Of a DNA stretch of 24,398 nt, positions 1 to 7,974 are shown one piece after another. The notes under the pieces were generated by a model that had not been told where the DNA came from, made no database searches, and saw only the letters and a list, made by a program, of their open reading frames with translations. Origin of the DNA: Verrucomicrobiota bacterium (GTDB lineage Bacteria; Verrucomicrobiota; Verrucomicrobiia; Opitutales; Opitutaceae); contig JAFAAS010000118.1 of the NCBI GenBank assembly GCA_023426435.1, positions 1-24,398 on the forward strand, given 5' to 3'. The position numbers and the translations under genes are program-made. How positions within the stretch are numbered: the stretch's first letter is position 1; each line of letters begins with the position of its first letter.

Positions 1-84
1 CAGCCCTCCCGCCCCCGCCGCGCGCGACGGATTGCAACCCGTTTTTCAACATCCGGAAATATCGCTTGGAGCCTTCGACGAGTT

Positions 85-99
85 GGAGGACACTCCTCC
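85..99 (+). promoter_or_regulatory. Hairpin containing the kup Shine-Dalgarno-like sequence
   Basis: GGAGGA (85-90) and TCCTCC (94-99) are perfectly complementary around a three-base CAC loop. GGAGGA is the best Shine-Dalgarno match seen in the window, and here it would be paired. Its distance to the kup ATG at 107 is longer than ideal, so a role in translation control is only possible. Confidence 0.4.
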
Positions 100-106
100 T
101 TCTGCA

Positions 107-2086
107 ATGAGCGACACGCCCGGGAAGCCCGCCTCTCACGCCGCGCGCGGTGCGCTCGCCATCGCCGCGCTTGGCGTCGTTTTCGGCGACATCGGCACGA
201 GTCCGCTCTACGCGCTCCGCGACTCGATCCGCTACCTCACCGTCAAAGTCCAGCCCGCCACCGGACAACCTCTCGCCATCGATTCCGAGCAGGCCCAAAG
301 CATCGCCGCCGCCGTCCCGGAATCCGTTCACGCCGTCGTCGAACAAAGCGCCGTGCTCGGCGTGCTCTCGCTCATCTTCTGGCTCCTCATGCTCGTGGTG
401 AGCGGCAAATACCTCACGTTCATCACCCGCGCCGACAACCGCGGCGAGGGCGGCGTGTTCGCGCTTTTCTCCCGCGCGCGTCTCGACCGGCGAGGACGCA
501 AGCTCGGCATCGGCGGCGGCACGCTGCTCATTCTTTTCGGCGCCTGCATGCTTTGCGGCGAGGGCGTGATCACGCCCGCCGTTTCCGTGCTCTCCGCCGC
601 CGAGGGCCTCACGCTCATCGCACCTCAAACCGAACCGCTCGTCATCCCGCTCACGTGCGCGATCCTCGCGGTCGTTTTCTGGGTGCAGGATCGCGGCAGC
701 CAGACGATCGGCCGGATCTACGGCCCCATCATGCTCGTGTGGTTCGCCACACTCGGCATCCTCGGCGCCTGGCAAATCTGGCTCAACCCCGTCGTGCTCC
801 AGGCGCTCAATCCCTGGCACGCCTGGCTTCTCTTCCGCTCGCATCCCGCTGAAATCACCGCCGTCCTCGGCGGCGTCGTGCTCGCGATCACCGGCGTCGA
901 AGCCATCTACGCCGACATGGGGCATTTCGGCCGCCGCGCCATCGCCATCGCCTGGTATGGTGTCGCATTGCCCGGACTTGCGCTGAACTACTTTGGCCAG
1001 GGCGCGCATTTGCTTTGGGACGCCAACGCCGTCAGCAATCCGTTCCTCGCCATCGCACCCGAAGGTCCGATCCGGCTCTTCGTCCTGATCCTTTCCGTCC
1101 TCGCCGCGATCATCGCCAGCCAGGCCATGATCTCCGGCACGTTTTCGCTCATTCGCTCTTCCGTTCAACTCGGGTTCTTCCCTCGCCTGCAGGTGCTGCA
1201 CACCAACGCCGCCCAACGCGGACAAATCTACATCCCGCTCGTCAACATCGCCCTCGCGATCGGAGCCATCAGCATCGTGCTGGGCTTCAAGGAAAGCGCG
1301 AGTCTCACCGCCGCCTACGGCATCGCGGTCACCGCCGCGATGACCGTCACCACGTTCGCGTTCTACTTCGTCGCCCGCCGCGCCTGGCGCTGGCCCGCCT
1401 GGAAAGCATTGGCGCTCTGTGCGGCATTCGCCGTCGTCGATCTCACGCTGCTCTACGCCAACCTTCACAAAATCCTCGACGGCGGCTGGCTCCCGCTCGC
1501 GATCGGCGCCGGCGTCCTTGCCGTGATGCACACGTGGAAGACCGGGAAAAACGAGATCTTCCGCCGCGTTTACGCCAACGAAATCACCGAGGACGAGCTG
1601 AAGGACATCGCCTCGAGCAAACACATCCAACGCGTTCGCGGCACCGGCGTCTTCATGGCCGGCAATCCTTCCGGCACTCCACTCGTGCTCCTCCATCACG
1701 TGAAGGCCAACAAGGTGCTCCACGAAACCGTCGTTCTCCTCAGCATCCTCACGGAGGAAATTCCCTACGTCTCCGAAACCGAACGCGTCGAGGTCCGCGA
1801 AATCGGCGAGGGCGTGTGGCGCGCGTGCGCACGTTATGGATACATGGAGTCGCCCGACGTCGCCCACGTCATCGAGGAAATCCGCGCGCGCGGAGTGCCG
1901 CTGAAACCGTCCGAGGCCACCTACTATTTCAATCGCGAGATGATCATCACGGGCGGCGAAGCCCGGATGTGGGAATGGCAGAAACGCCTCTACAGTTTCC
2001 TCAGTCGCAACGCCCGCCAGGCGCGCGACTACTACCGCCTCCCGCCGATGCAAATCATCGAGGTCGGCCTGCCCATCCAATTGTAA
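107..2086 (+). CDS. kup: Kup-family low-affinity potassium transporter
   Basis: 659-aa polytopic inner-membrane protein that takes up K+, probably by proton symport as in the KUP/HAK/KT family. The family hallmark GDIGTSPLYAL lies at residues 27-37, followed by about 12 hydrophobic segments to roughly residue 470 and a soluble C-terminal domain of about 190 residues. The end, VGLPIQL, resembles the usual Kup C-terminus, so the gene is full length. An in-frame TTG at 32 would add 25 residues; I prefer the ATG at 107 because the conserved part starts just after it and the extension is not membrane-like. A GGAGGA sequence lies at 85-90, 16 bases from the ATG, inside a small hairpin. It stands alone on plus and converges on the YCII gene, with 22 bases between stops. 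Confidence 0.95.
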   Translation: MSDTPGKPASHAARGALAIAALGVVFGDIGTSPLYALRDSIRYLTVKVQPATGQPLAIDSEQAQSIAAAVPESVHAVVEQSAVLGVLSLIFWLLMLVVSGKYLTFITRADNRGEGGVFALFSRARLDRRGRKLGIGGGTLLILFGACMLCGEGVITPAVSVLSAAEGLTLIAPQTEPLVIPLTCAILAVVFWVQDRGSQTIGRIYGPIMLVWFATLGILGAWQIWLNPVVLQALNPWHAWLLFRSHPAEITAVLGGVVLAITGVEAIYADMGHFGRRAIAIAWYGVALPGLALNYFGQGAHLLWDANAVSNPFLAIAPEGPIRLFVLILSVLAAIIASQAMISGTFSLIRSSVQLGFFPRLQVLHTNAAQRGQIYIPLVNIALAIGAISIVLGFKESASLTAAYGIAVTAAMTVTTFAFYFVARRAWRWPAWKALALCAAFAVVDLTLLYANLHKILDGGWLPLAIGAGVLAVMHTWKTGKNEIFRRVYANEITEDELKDIASSKHIQRVRGTGVFMAGNPSGTPLVLLHHVKANKVLHETVVLLSILTEEIPYVSETERVEVREIGEGVWRACARYGYMESPDVAHVIEEIRARGVPLKPSEATYYFNREMIITGGEARMWEWQKRLYSFLSRNARQARDYYRLPPMQIIEVGLPIQL

Positions 2087-2108
2087 CCGCCACTCTGCCG
2101 TCGCGGCC

Positions 2109-2519
2109 TCACGCCGGCGGCCGGCCCCGGACTTCGTCCAGCACCGGACTCGTCGCCGCCAGTGGTCGCACTTCCACCGTCACGCCCACGGCCAACCCCG
2201 GACACTGCTGCGCGATCGCCGTCGCTTCATCCAAATCGCGCACCGTCAGATAAAGATATCCGCCCACCACCTCCTTCGCCTCCGCATAAGGCCCGTCCAC
2301 AATCTTCTCGCCGCGCGAGCCCGAAACGACCCGTCCGTTCAATGCCAGCGGTTGTCCGTGCTGCACTTTCCCCGCCGACGCCAGCCCGTCATACCAGTCG
2401 TTCCAACGCTGCGCGAGTTGCCGACGCTGTTCGGCATTCAGATGCTGATGGGTCTCAGGGCCGGCGTTGCGAAAAAGCAGCATGAACGCTGCGGTGGACG
2501 AAGCATGTTCCGAGGGCAT
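2109..2519 (-). CDS. YCII/DGPF-domain protein
   Basis: 136-aa small soluble protein of the YCII-related family. The family signature is seen as DGPYAE at residues 75-80, followed by the VVGGYLYL strand and a DLDEA helix start. Members are small alpha/beta-barrel proteins, often encoded beside ECF sigma factors or SRPBCC proteins; their biochemical role is mostly unknown. The gene lies 72 bases behind the AHSA1-domain gene on the same strand, a pairing often seen for these families, so the two may be co-transcribed. No ECF sigma factor is present here. The start at 2519 is the first ATG; the ATG at 2483 (MLLFRN) is an alternative that fits the domain start better. Neither has a clear ribosome binding site. 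Confidence 0.85.
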   Translation of the reverse strand: MPSEHASSTAAFMLLFRNAGPETHQHLNAEQRRQLAQRWNDWYDGLASAGKVQHGQPLALNGRVVSGSRGEKIVDGPYAEAKEVVGGYLYLTVRDLDEATAIAQQCPGLAVGVTVEVRPLAATSPVLDEVRGRPPA

Positions 2520-2528
2520 GGCCTTACG

Positions 2529-2554
2529 CTTGAGAACTGCGGCCCGTTCTCAAG
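2529..2554. repeat. Perfect 9-bp inverted repeat between AHSA1 and YCII genes
   Basis: CTTGAGAAC (2529-2537) and GTTCTCAAG (2546-2554) are exact reverse complements around an 8-base spacer. It lies 10 bases upstream of the YCII start. It could be an operator for a dimeric regulator or an RNA hairpin. On plus, a GTTTTTC stretch follows six bases later, but no plus-strand gene ends here, so a plus-strand terminator is unlikely. Confidence 0.5.
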
Positions 2555-2571
2555 CCGTTCGTTTTTCACTC

Positions 2572-2588
2572 CGCGGGCGACACCCGCG
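2572..2588 (-). terminator. Small GC hairpin just after the AHSA1 stop
   Basis: CGCGGG and CCCGCG arms (2572-2577, 2583-2588) pair around five bases, starting four bases past the AHSA1 stop codon on minus. A run of A residues, not T, follows on the transcribed strand, so this is at best a 3' end-stabilising or attenuating hairpin. Confidence 0.3.
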
Positions 2589-2591
2589 CGA

Positions 2592-3077
2592 TCACAAGGT
2601 CTTCGCGAGTTCGACGAGTTGATCGAGACACTGCCCCCAGCCTTGATGAAACCCCATCTTCTCATGCGTCTCGCGATCCGCCGCCGTCCAGTGCAGCGCC
2701 CGCGCCGTGTAACGCGTGCGACCTCCACCCAGGTCTTCAAACGTCACGGTCGCCGTCATGAACGGCTTCTCCGATGGCTCCCACGCCTTCGTATAAGCGT
2801 CCGTGAAAACGAGGCGTTCGTTCGGCACCACTTCGAGATAGACGCCCGGATTCGGAAACTCGGTCCCATCCGGTCCGCGCATCACCACCAAACTCGATCC
2901 GCCGGGCCGCAGGTCCACTTCCACCACCGGCGTCGTCCACGGGCGCGGCGCAAACCACTGCTTCATCAACTCCGGCTCCGTCCATCCGCGATAGAGTTTC
3001 TCTCGCGGCACATCGACAATGCGGGTCAGCACCAGTTCACGATCGGACAAAGGCGTCGCAGAAGAATTCGAACTCAT
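2592..3077 (-). CDS. AHSA1/SRPBCC-domain protein
   Basis: 161-aa protein of the SRPBCC superfamily, 'activator of Hsp90 ATPase homologue 1-like' branch. The typical order is visible: a start strand (ELVLTRIVDVPREKLYRGWT), the helix motif EPELMKQWFAPRPW, the strand EVDLRPGGSS, then the C-terminal helix (MGFHQGWGQCLDQLVELAK). Such proteins form a helix-grip fold that binds hydrophobic ligands; most bacterial members have no assigned ligand and there is no reason to infer Hsp90 binding. An ATG at 3146 would add 23 residues with no family match, so I start at 3077. No Shine-Dalgarno sequence is seen. It is divergent from the lipid kinase across 169 bases and probably leads the two-gene unit with the YCII gene. 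Confidence 0.88.
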   Translation of the reverse strand: MSSNSSATPLSDRELVLTRIVDVPREKLYRGWTEPELMKQWFAPRPWTTPVVEVDLRPGGSSLVVMRGPDGTEFPNPGVYLEVVPNERLVFTDAYTKAWEPSEKPFMTATVTFEDLGGGRTRYTARALHWTAADRETHEKMGFHQGWGQCLDQLVELAKTL

Positions 3078-3246
3078 GGTAATGAAACAAGTTTGAGGAT
3101 TGATGGTTGCACCTGTTCGACGAACCACCCCCGCACGTCCGGACACGTTCCTGTTTCTTCCGCCAAATCGGTCCGGCCGCCGCGCCGCCCATGTCTCTGT
3201 CGCGCCCCTCAGAACTCAACCTCGCGGCCCGTGTCTGCCTTGAGCC
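3078..3246. other. Divergent intergenic region (AHSA1 / lipid kinase)
   Basis: 169 bases between two divergent starts, so it must hold both promoters. I found no convincing -35/-10 pair on either strand. The ORF that runs through it on minus is only an N-terminal extension of AHSA1 without family support. Confidence 0.4.
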
Positions 3247-4167
3247 ATGAACGTCGTCCTGCTTCACAACAGCACCGCGGGGGATGAGGACCACACCGAG
3301 GAAAAACTCGTCCGGCTGCTGAAACGGCACGGCTACAAAGCCGCGTATCGACCGGTCGAAGAGGGCCTGAAGGACCGCGCGTTGATCAAAAAATCCGACA
3401 TGGTGATCGCCGCCGGCGGCGACGGCACGGTGCGCAAGGCCGTGACGCGCCTCGCCGGCCTCGAGCAGCCTCTCGCCATCCTGCCCCTCGGAACCGCCAA
3501 CAATATCGCGCGCAGCCTCGGGCTCGGCACCGAACTCAACAAAGTCATCCGCTGCTGGAAAAGCGCAGAAACCCGCCCCATCGATCTCGGCGTCGCCAAA
3601 GGGCCCTGGGGGCGCACTCATTTCATCGAAGGCGTCGGCCTCGGGCTGATCAGCCGCACCATCTCGATCCTCGATCGTTTCGATCAACACGTGCGCCACG
3701 AATTTCCCAGCGCCGAAGACAAACTCAACCGCGACATCTCCGTCCTCGCCGCGCTCACCCACGAAATGCCGCCCGTAAAAGCGCGCCTCAGCCTCAGCGG
3801 CGAACGCATCAAGGACGAATTTCTCCTGCTCGAAATCCTCAACATCAGCCGGGCCGGCCCGGGCGTGATCCTCGCGCGCGATGCCGACCCCGGCGACGGC
3901 TGGCTCAACATCGTTTCCGTGCTCGCCGACGAACGCGACAAACTCGTCGAACAACTCGAACGCCACGTGAGCGGTCGCAAGGCCGCGCGCCTGAACGAGA
4001 CCGCCACGAAGCGCCTGAAGCTCGTCGTCGATCCCTGCGAACTGCGCATCGACGACAAAATCGCGATGACCCCGGCCGACTTCAAAGACCTCCCCGACCG
4101 ACGCGCGGAGATCGAAGTGCGGATCAAACCAGGCGCCATCAAGATCCTCTGCAGCCGCCCGGGCTGA
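3247..4167 (+). CDS. Diacylglycerol kinase-family (YegS/DgkB-like) lipid kinase
   Basis: 306-aa cytosolic or membrane-associated lipid kinase of the DAGK catalytic-domain family. The nucleotide-binding signature GGDGT is at residues 57-61 and the second family motif, PLGTANNIARSLG, at 80-92. The C-terminal half shows the family's beta-rich lobe with the strand pattern around GDGWLNIVSVL. Relatives phosphorylate diacylglycerol, sphingosine-like lipids or undecaprenol-type substrates; the sequence alone does not tell which. Length is typical. The start ATG at 3247 directly opens the first beta strand (MNVVLLHN), so the start is well placed even without a Shine-Dalgarno match. It converges on the FAD protein gene. 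Confidence 0.9.
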   Translation: MNVVLLHNSTAGDEDHTEEKLVRLLKRHGYKAAYRPVEEGLKDRALIKKSDMVIAAGGDGTVRKAVTRLAGLEQPLAILPLGTANNIARSLGLGTELNKVIRCWKSAETRPIDLGVAKGPWGRTHFIEGVGLGLISRTISILDRFDQHVRHEFPSAEDKLNRDISVLAALTHEMPPVKARLSLSGERIKDEFLLLEILNISRAGPGVILARDADPGDGWLNIVSVLADERDKLVEQLERHVSGRKAARLNETATKRLKLVVDPCELRIDDKIAMTPADFKDLPDRRAEIEVRIKPGAIKILCSRPG

Positions 4168-4194
4168 CGCCGCGGCGCAAAGGGACACGCGGCG
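4168..4194. terminator. Hairpin between convergent genes
   Basis: CGCCGCG (4168-4174) pairs with CGCGGCG (4188-4194) around 13 bases, starting directly after the lipid kinase stop codon. No T-run follows, so it is a weak or factor-assisted terminator at best. Confidence 0.35.
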
Positions 4195-4238
4195 CCTTCA
4201 TCGCGCGATCCACCGTAACGTCCCTCACCTCCGATCGC

Positions 4239-5675
4239 TCAACCGATCGAGCTCGCCGGCAGCCGATCCGCGTTGCGTGCCGCGAGCAAGCGTTCCGCCA
4301 GACGCGGCGCTTGCTCACGGATCTCGCGCACCGCCGTGGTTTCCCAGAGCACGCCTTTCAACGGCGCTCCCAGCGTGTGAAGCCAGCCCACCGGCTCGCC
4401 CCGATAGCGCAACACCTCGCCCGTCGGTAGCGCCGCGATGCCCAGCGCAAAGGGATCGTGATCGATCAGCCCGCGCGCGAGCAGGTGAATGAAGAGCGGA
4501 TGCTGATACTTCGAATAGTCCGTGCGCGGTCCCGTGCAGTTGATCACTTTCGCAACCCGGAGCGCAACGTGCTGAATCGAACCGCGCCGGCGAAACACCG
4601 CGTCAACCCCATCGGCATCCACGTCCAGCGATTGCAGCCGGCCCGCATGAAATTTCAGCCGCCCTTCCATTTCCATCGTCGCCAACGCGTCCGCGAGATG
4701 CGGCGCAATCCGATGACGATGACCTTCCCACACCGGCCGCACGTAACGCAGGAAGCGGCTTCGTTCGTCGTTGGAAAATCCCTGCCAGATCGCCTGCGAA
4801 ACGGGCCGCAAGCTGTCGACCACTCCCCGCCAGTCGACGCCTCGCGCCGCCGCCGCGCGAACTTCCGCGCGCACCCGACGCACGAGCTCGCGCGTCGTCG
4901 TGGGAAGCTGCGGCGTGTCGATGAAACATGGATACGGCTCCGCCGCTTGATGCACCTGCGGCCGCACGCCGCGCCGCGACAACGCGTGAATCGTCCCGCG
5001 ATGCCCGCGGCGATTCAGCTCGAGAATCAGATCCGTCGCCGTGAGGCCCTGCCCGATCAGCAACACGTCGTCCTCGTTCCCAATTCCACCAAGCGCATCC
5101 GGGCGCCAGGGCACGTGAACGTAGCGCGTCGAGCGATAGATCTTCAGCGGACGCGGAATCGGATACGCCCCGGGAAGATTGCCGAGCGCAAGCACGACTT
5201 GCTCCGCGAAAATTTCGCGACCGTCCTGCAGGCGCAGCAAGCCGCCCCCGCGCGTGTGTTCTTCGATGTCGATCACTTCGCCCTCGATCCGCTCCAGCTC
5301 CACCCCGGGCGGCGCACCGGCTTCGCTTTCGTTCAACGTTTCCGCCACGTAAGCGCCGTAAAGCCGCCGTGGCAGGAAATCTTTTTCATCAAAACTATCC
5401 GGCAGCCCTTCGCGATCGCGATGCTCGCGGAGCCAACGCGCGAAATCCCCCGGCCGATCCTGCCACAGTCCCATCTCGTCCGCGCGAACATTCAGCAAAT
5501 GATCGGGAGATTTCGTTCCATAGGCGACACCGCCGCCGACCGGTGGCTTGCGCTCGATCAACACCACGCGCAGCGGCGCCGTGCCTCGGCGCAGGAGATG
5601 GATCGCTACAGCCGTGCCGCTGAAGCCGCCGCCAACGATGGCGATCGTGCGGGTGAAGGGAAATTCGACGGACAT
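4239..5675 (-). CDS. FAD/NAD(P)-binding protein (NAD_binding_9-type)
   Basis: 478-aa flavoprotein-like protein. The N-terminus has a Rossmann dinucleotide-binding motif (IVGGGFSGTA, residues 13-22). It is followed by GGGVAYGT and the HLLNVRADEMG segment typical of the FAD-NAD(P)-binding 'NAD_binding_9' family, then a second dinucleotide site, LLIGQGLTATDL, and a CTGPRTDYSK segment near the C-terminus. Family members are putative FAD-dependent oxidoreductases or hydroxylases; no substrate can be assigned. The open frame extends to a TTG at 5828, but the added 51 residues are translated from the hairpin-rich intergenic region and lack family likeness, so I start at the ATG at 5675. It follows cysK by 170 bases on the same strand and might be a late member of the sulfur unit or separately transcribed. 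Confidence 0.85.
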   Translation of the reverse strand: MSVEFPFTRTIAIVGGGFSGTAVAIHLLRRGTAPLRVVLIERKPPVGGGVAYGTKSPDHLLNVRADEMGLWQDRPGDFARWLREHRDREGLPDSFDEKDFLPRRLYGAYVAETLNESEAGAPPGVELERIEGEVIDIEEHTRGGGLLRLQDGREIFAEQVVLALGNLPGAYPIPRPLKIYRSTRYVHVPWRPDALGGIGNEDDVLLIGQGLTATDLILELNRRGHRGTIHALSRRGVRPQVHQAAEPYPCFIDTPQLPTTTRELVRRVRAEVRAAAARGVDWRGVVDSLRPVSQAIWQGFSNDERSRFLRYVRPVWEGHRHRIAPHLADALATMEMEGRLKFHAGRLQSLDVDADGVDAVFRRRGSIQHVALRVAKVINCTGPRTDYSKYQHPLFIHLLARGLIDHDPFALGIAALPTGEVLRYRGEPVGWLHTLGAPLKGVLWETTAVREIREQAPRLAERLLAARNADRLPASSIG

Positions 5676-5754
5676 GGGAGGGTTCGAGTTTTGAGTTCGA
5701 GGCCCGATGAGGAGCCTTGGGGTGACGAGAATCGCCGTTCGACATCCAGCAAGA

Positions 5755-5769
5755 GCAGACGGCGTCTGC
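5755..5769. repeat. 15-bp palindrome overlapping the larger hairpin
   Basis: GCAGACG (5755-5761) and CGTCTGC (5763-5769) are reverse complements around a single G. The last two bases are also the first two of the 5768-5806 hairpin, so in RNA the two structures would compete at their junction. As DNA it has the form of a compact operator. Confidence 0.5.
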
Positions 5770-5806
5770 GCGCAGCGGAAATCCAACGGAGTTTCTCGCT
5801 GCGCGC
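5768..5806 (-). promoter_or_regulatory. Strong 17-bp hairpin downstream of cysK
   Basis: A 10-bp perfect stem (GCGCGCAGCG at 5768-5777, CGCTGCGCGC at 5797-5806) continues inward through GAAA/TTTC and TCC/GGA to a three-base loop, broken only by two single-base bulges. It begins 40 bases after the cysK stop on minus and lies 93 bases before the FAD-protein start. There is no T-run on either side. It could end most cysK transcripts, protect their 3' end, or be a mobile palindromic repeat. Confidence 0.6.
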
Positions 5807-5845
5807 GGAATCGGAGGCTGATGAACAAACGTCCGGCCCGGCCAA

Positions 5846-6832
5846 CTACACCGAAGCGGCTGCCGGCACGAGATCGTCGAGCGAGTCGCTCTCGGTGTTC
5901 ACGTCCGCAAACAGCCAGGTCGACAAGTAACGCTCGGTGCTCGACGGAATCACCGCGACGATCTGCTTGCCTTTGTTCTCCGGACGTTTCGCGAGTTGCA
6001 ACGCAGCCCAGGTGATCGCACCCGACGAGATGCCGATCGGAATCCCATCGAGTTGGTTCACCTGTTTCGAAACCGGCGCCGAGTCCGCCTCTTTCACGCG
6101 GATGACTTCATCGTAAACTTTCGTGTTGAGCACCGCCGGAACGAAACCCGCGCCGATGCCTTGCATCTTGTGCGGGCCGGGCGTGCCGCCGGAAAGGACC
6201 GGCGAAGCATCCGGCTCGACCGCGACGATCTGCACGCTGGGTTTGCGCTGCTTCAGCACTTCGCCCACGCCCGTGATCGTGCCGCCCGTGCCGATGCCGG
6301 CGACGACGATGTCGACCTTGCCGTCGGTGTCGTTCCAGATCTCCTCCGCGGTCGTCTTGCGGTGAATCGCGGGATTCGCGGGATTCGCGAATTGCTGCAG
6401 CACGATCGAGTTCGGAATGCGCGCGGCCAGCTCTTCGGCCTTTGCGATCGCGCCCTTCATGCCTTTCGCCCCTTCGGTCAACACGAGGCGCGCGCCGAGA
6501 ATCTTGAGCAGCTTGCGCCGCTCGATGCTCATCGTTTCGGGCATCGTCAAAATGAGCTTCAGCCCTTTCGCCGCCGCCACGAACGCAAGCGCGATGCCGG
6601 TGTTGCCGGAGGTCGGCTCGATGATCACGGAGTCCTTCGTGATTTTTCCGGACTGCAGCGCATCGTTGATCATCGCGGCGCCGATGCGGTCCTTGACGCT
6701 CGCGAGCGGATTGAAGAACTCGAGTTTCAGCAAGATGTCCGCCTGCGCGCCGTGCGCGGTCGCGGTCCGGTTCAGCCGCACGAGCGGTGTGTTGCCGATG
6801 GTTTCAGTGATGTCGTTATAGATCTTGGACAT
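5846..6832 (-). CDS. cysK: Cysteine synthase A (O-acetylserine sulfhydrylase)
   Basis: 328-aa PLP enzyme of the cytosol that makes L-cysteine from O-acetyl-L-serine and sulfide, the last step of sulfate assimilation. The PLP lysine is K47 in NPLASVKDRIG; the substrate-binding loop TSGNTG is at residues 74-79; the phosphate-binding glycine loop GIGTGGTITG lies near residue 180. N-terminal ITETIGNTPLVRLNR is the classical CysK/CysM start, and length is normal. GGTPGPHKMQGIGAGFVP matches the CysK type better than CysM. It lies 33 bases behind cysA on the same strand, so import and fixation are probably co-transcribed. The C-terminal tail after STERYLSTWLF (about 22 residues) is longer than in many homologues. 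Confidence 0.96.
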   Translation of the reverse strand: MSKIYNDITETIGNTPLVRLNRTATAHGAQADILLKLEFFNPLASVKDRIGAAMINDALQSGKITKDSVIIEPTSGNTGIALAFVAAAKGLKLILTMPETMSIERRKLLKILGARLVLTEGAKGMKGAIAKAEELAARIPNSIVLQQFANPANPAIHRKTTAEEIWNDTDGKVDIVVAGIGTGGTITGVGEVLKQRKPSVQIVAVEPDASPVLSGGTPGPHKMQGIGAGFVPAVLNTKVYDEVIRVKEADSAPVSKQVNQLDGIPIGISSGAITWAALQLAKRPENKGKQIVAVIPSSTERYLSTWLFADVNTESDSLDDLVPAAASV

Positions 6833-6865
6833 GGTGGGATTTTTGTGGGGTTGGAGGTGAAAGGT

Positions 6866-7918
6866 TCAGATGGCGTAATCTTCGTCGAAGGAGTGGCCCT
6901 GGCGCAGACGGAAGCGGACGAGGTCGTTGATCTTCAACTCGAGCGTTTCCAACTCCGCGCGCGAAATCTCCACGTCGACCACGTCGCGGGTGTGGACCTG
7001 CTCGAGCATAAGCTTCGCCTGCGACCCGGCCGCGTGAATATAGCGCACGACCGCCGGCGTTCCATCGGAACCGGGAACGTCGTTCACCACCTCGATGTCG
7101 TGCGGCCGCACGAAGACGCTGCCGTTCGCCTGGAGCACGCCGCGCCGGAGCGGCTGATTCGTGAAATTGAGCCCTTCGCCGCGCAGCACGTTCACGTTAC
7201 CAAGAAACTGATACACGAACGGTGACGCGGGCCGGTCGTAAACTTCCTGGGGCGTGCCGACCTGTTCGACGCGCGCGTTGTTCATGATCACGACTTCGTC
7301 GGCGATTTCGAGTGCCTCTTCCTGATCGTGCGTCACGAACACAGTCGTGAGCTGAATCTCGTCGTGAAACTTCCGCAGCCAGCGGCGCAGCTCCTTCCGC
7401 ACCTTGGCGTCCAGCGCGCCGAAGGGCTCGTCAAGCAGCAGCACCTTCGGCTCCACCGCGAGCGCGCGAGCGAGCGCGACCCGCTGCCGCTGGCCGCCGG
7501 AGAGCTGCGAGGGAAAGCGCCCGTCGAGGCCGTCGAGCTGCACCAGCGCGAGAAGCTTCTTCACGCGTTCATCGATTTCCGCCGCGGCCGGGCGATCCTT
7601 GCGCGAACGCACTTTCAAACCGAACGCGATGTTCTGAGCGACCGTCATGTGACGGAAGAGCGCGTAGTGTTGGAAAACGAATCCGACCTTCCGCTTGCCC
7701 GCCGGCACGTGCGTGACGTCCTCCCCGTGAAAAAGGATATGGCCGCTGCCTTCATCGGCCTGCTCCAGTCCTGCGATAATGCGCAACAGCGTCGTTTTGC
7801 CCGAACCGGAAGGCCCGAGGAGCGCGACGAGTTTTCCGCGCGGCACATTCAAGTCCACGCCCTGCAGCGCGGTGAAGGAACCGAAGGTCTTTTTGATGTT
7901 GGAGGCCTGGATGCTCAT
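6866..7918 (-). CDS. cysA: Sulfate/thiosulfate ABC transporter ATPase
   Basis: 350-aa cytosolic ATP-binding subunit that drives sulfate/thiosulfate import through CysT and CysW. Walker A GPSGSGKTT is at residues 35-43, Q-loop FQHYALF near 82-88, signature LSGGQRQR at 139-146, Walker B LLLDEP at 160-165, and the switch histidine in VTHDQEEA at 197. Residues 230-350 form the extra C-terminal regulatory region (FLGNVNVLRGE ... FVRPHDIEV) seen in CysA and related importers. The open frame extends to 8002, which would overlap cysW by 28 bases; MSIQASNIKKTF at 7918 is the usual family start. The leader is pyrimidine-rich without a Shine-Dalgarno match. Confidence 0.95.
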   Translation of the reverse strand: MSIQASNIKKTFGSFTALQGVDLNVPRGKLVALLGPSGSGKTTLLRIIAGLEQADEGSGHILFHGEDVTHVPAGKRKVGFVFQHYALFRHMTVAQNIAFGLKVRSRKDRPAAAEIDERVKKLLALVQLDGLDGRFPSQLSGGQRQRVALARALAVEPKVLLLDEPFGALDAKVRKELRRWLRKFHDEIQLTTVFVTHDQEEALEIADEVVIMNNARVEQVGTPQEVYDRPASPFVYQFLGNVNVLRGEGLNFTNQPLRRGVLQANGSVFVRPHDIEVVNDVPGSDGTPAVVRYIHAAGSQAKLMLEQVHTRDVVDVEISRAELETLELKINDLVRFRLRQGHSFDEDYAI

Positions 7919-7974
7919 GCGGGAAAGAGAAAGGGGAACGTCGAACGTTGGTGATGAGGATTCGTTGAGGCGGC

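Noticed and set aside
3037..4188. 383-aa minus-strand frame across the lipid kinase
   Set aside because: Covers the DAGK motifs on the other strand and collides with AHSA1; an antisense shadow.
5676..5828. N-terminal extension of the FAD protein to the TTG at 5828
   Set aside because: It would translate the large hairpin; the Rossmann start fits the ATG at 5675.
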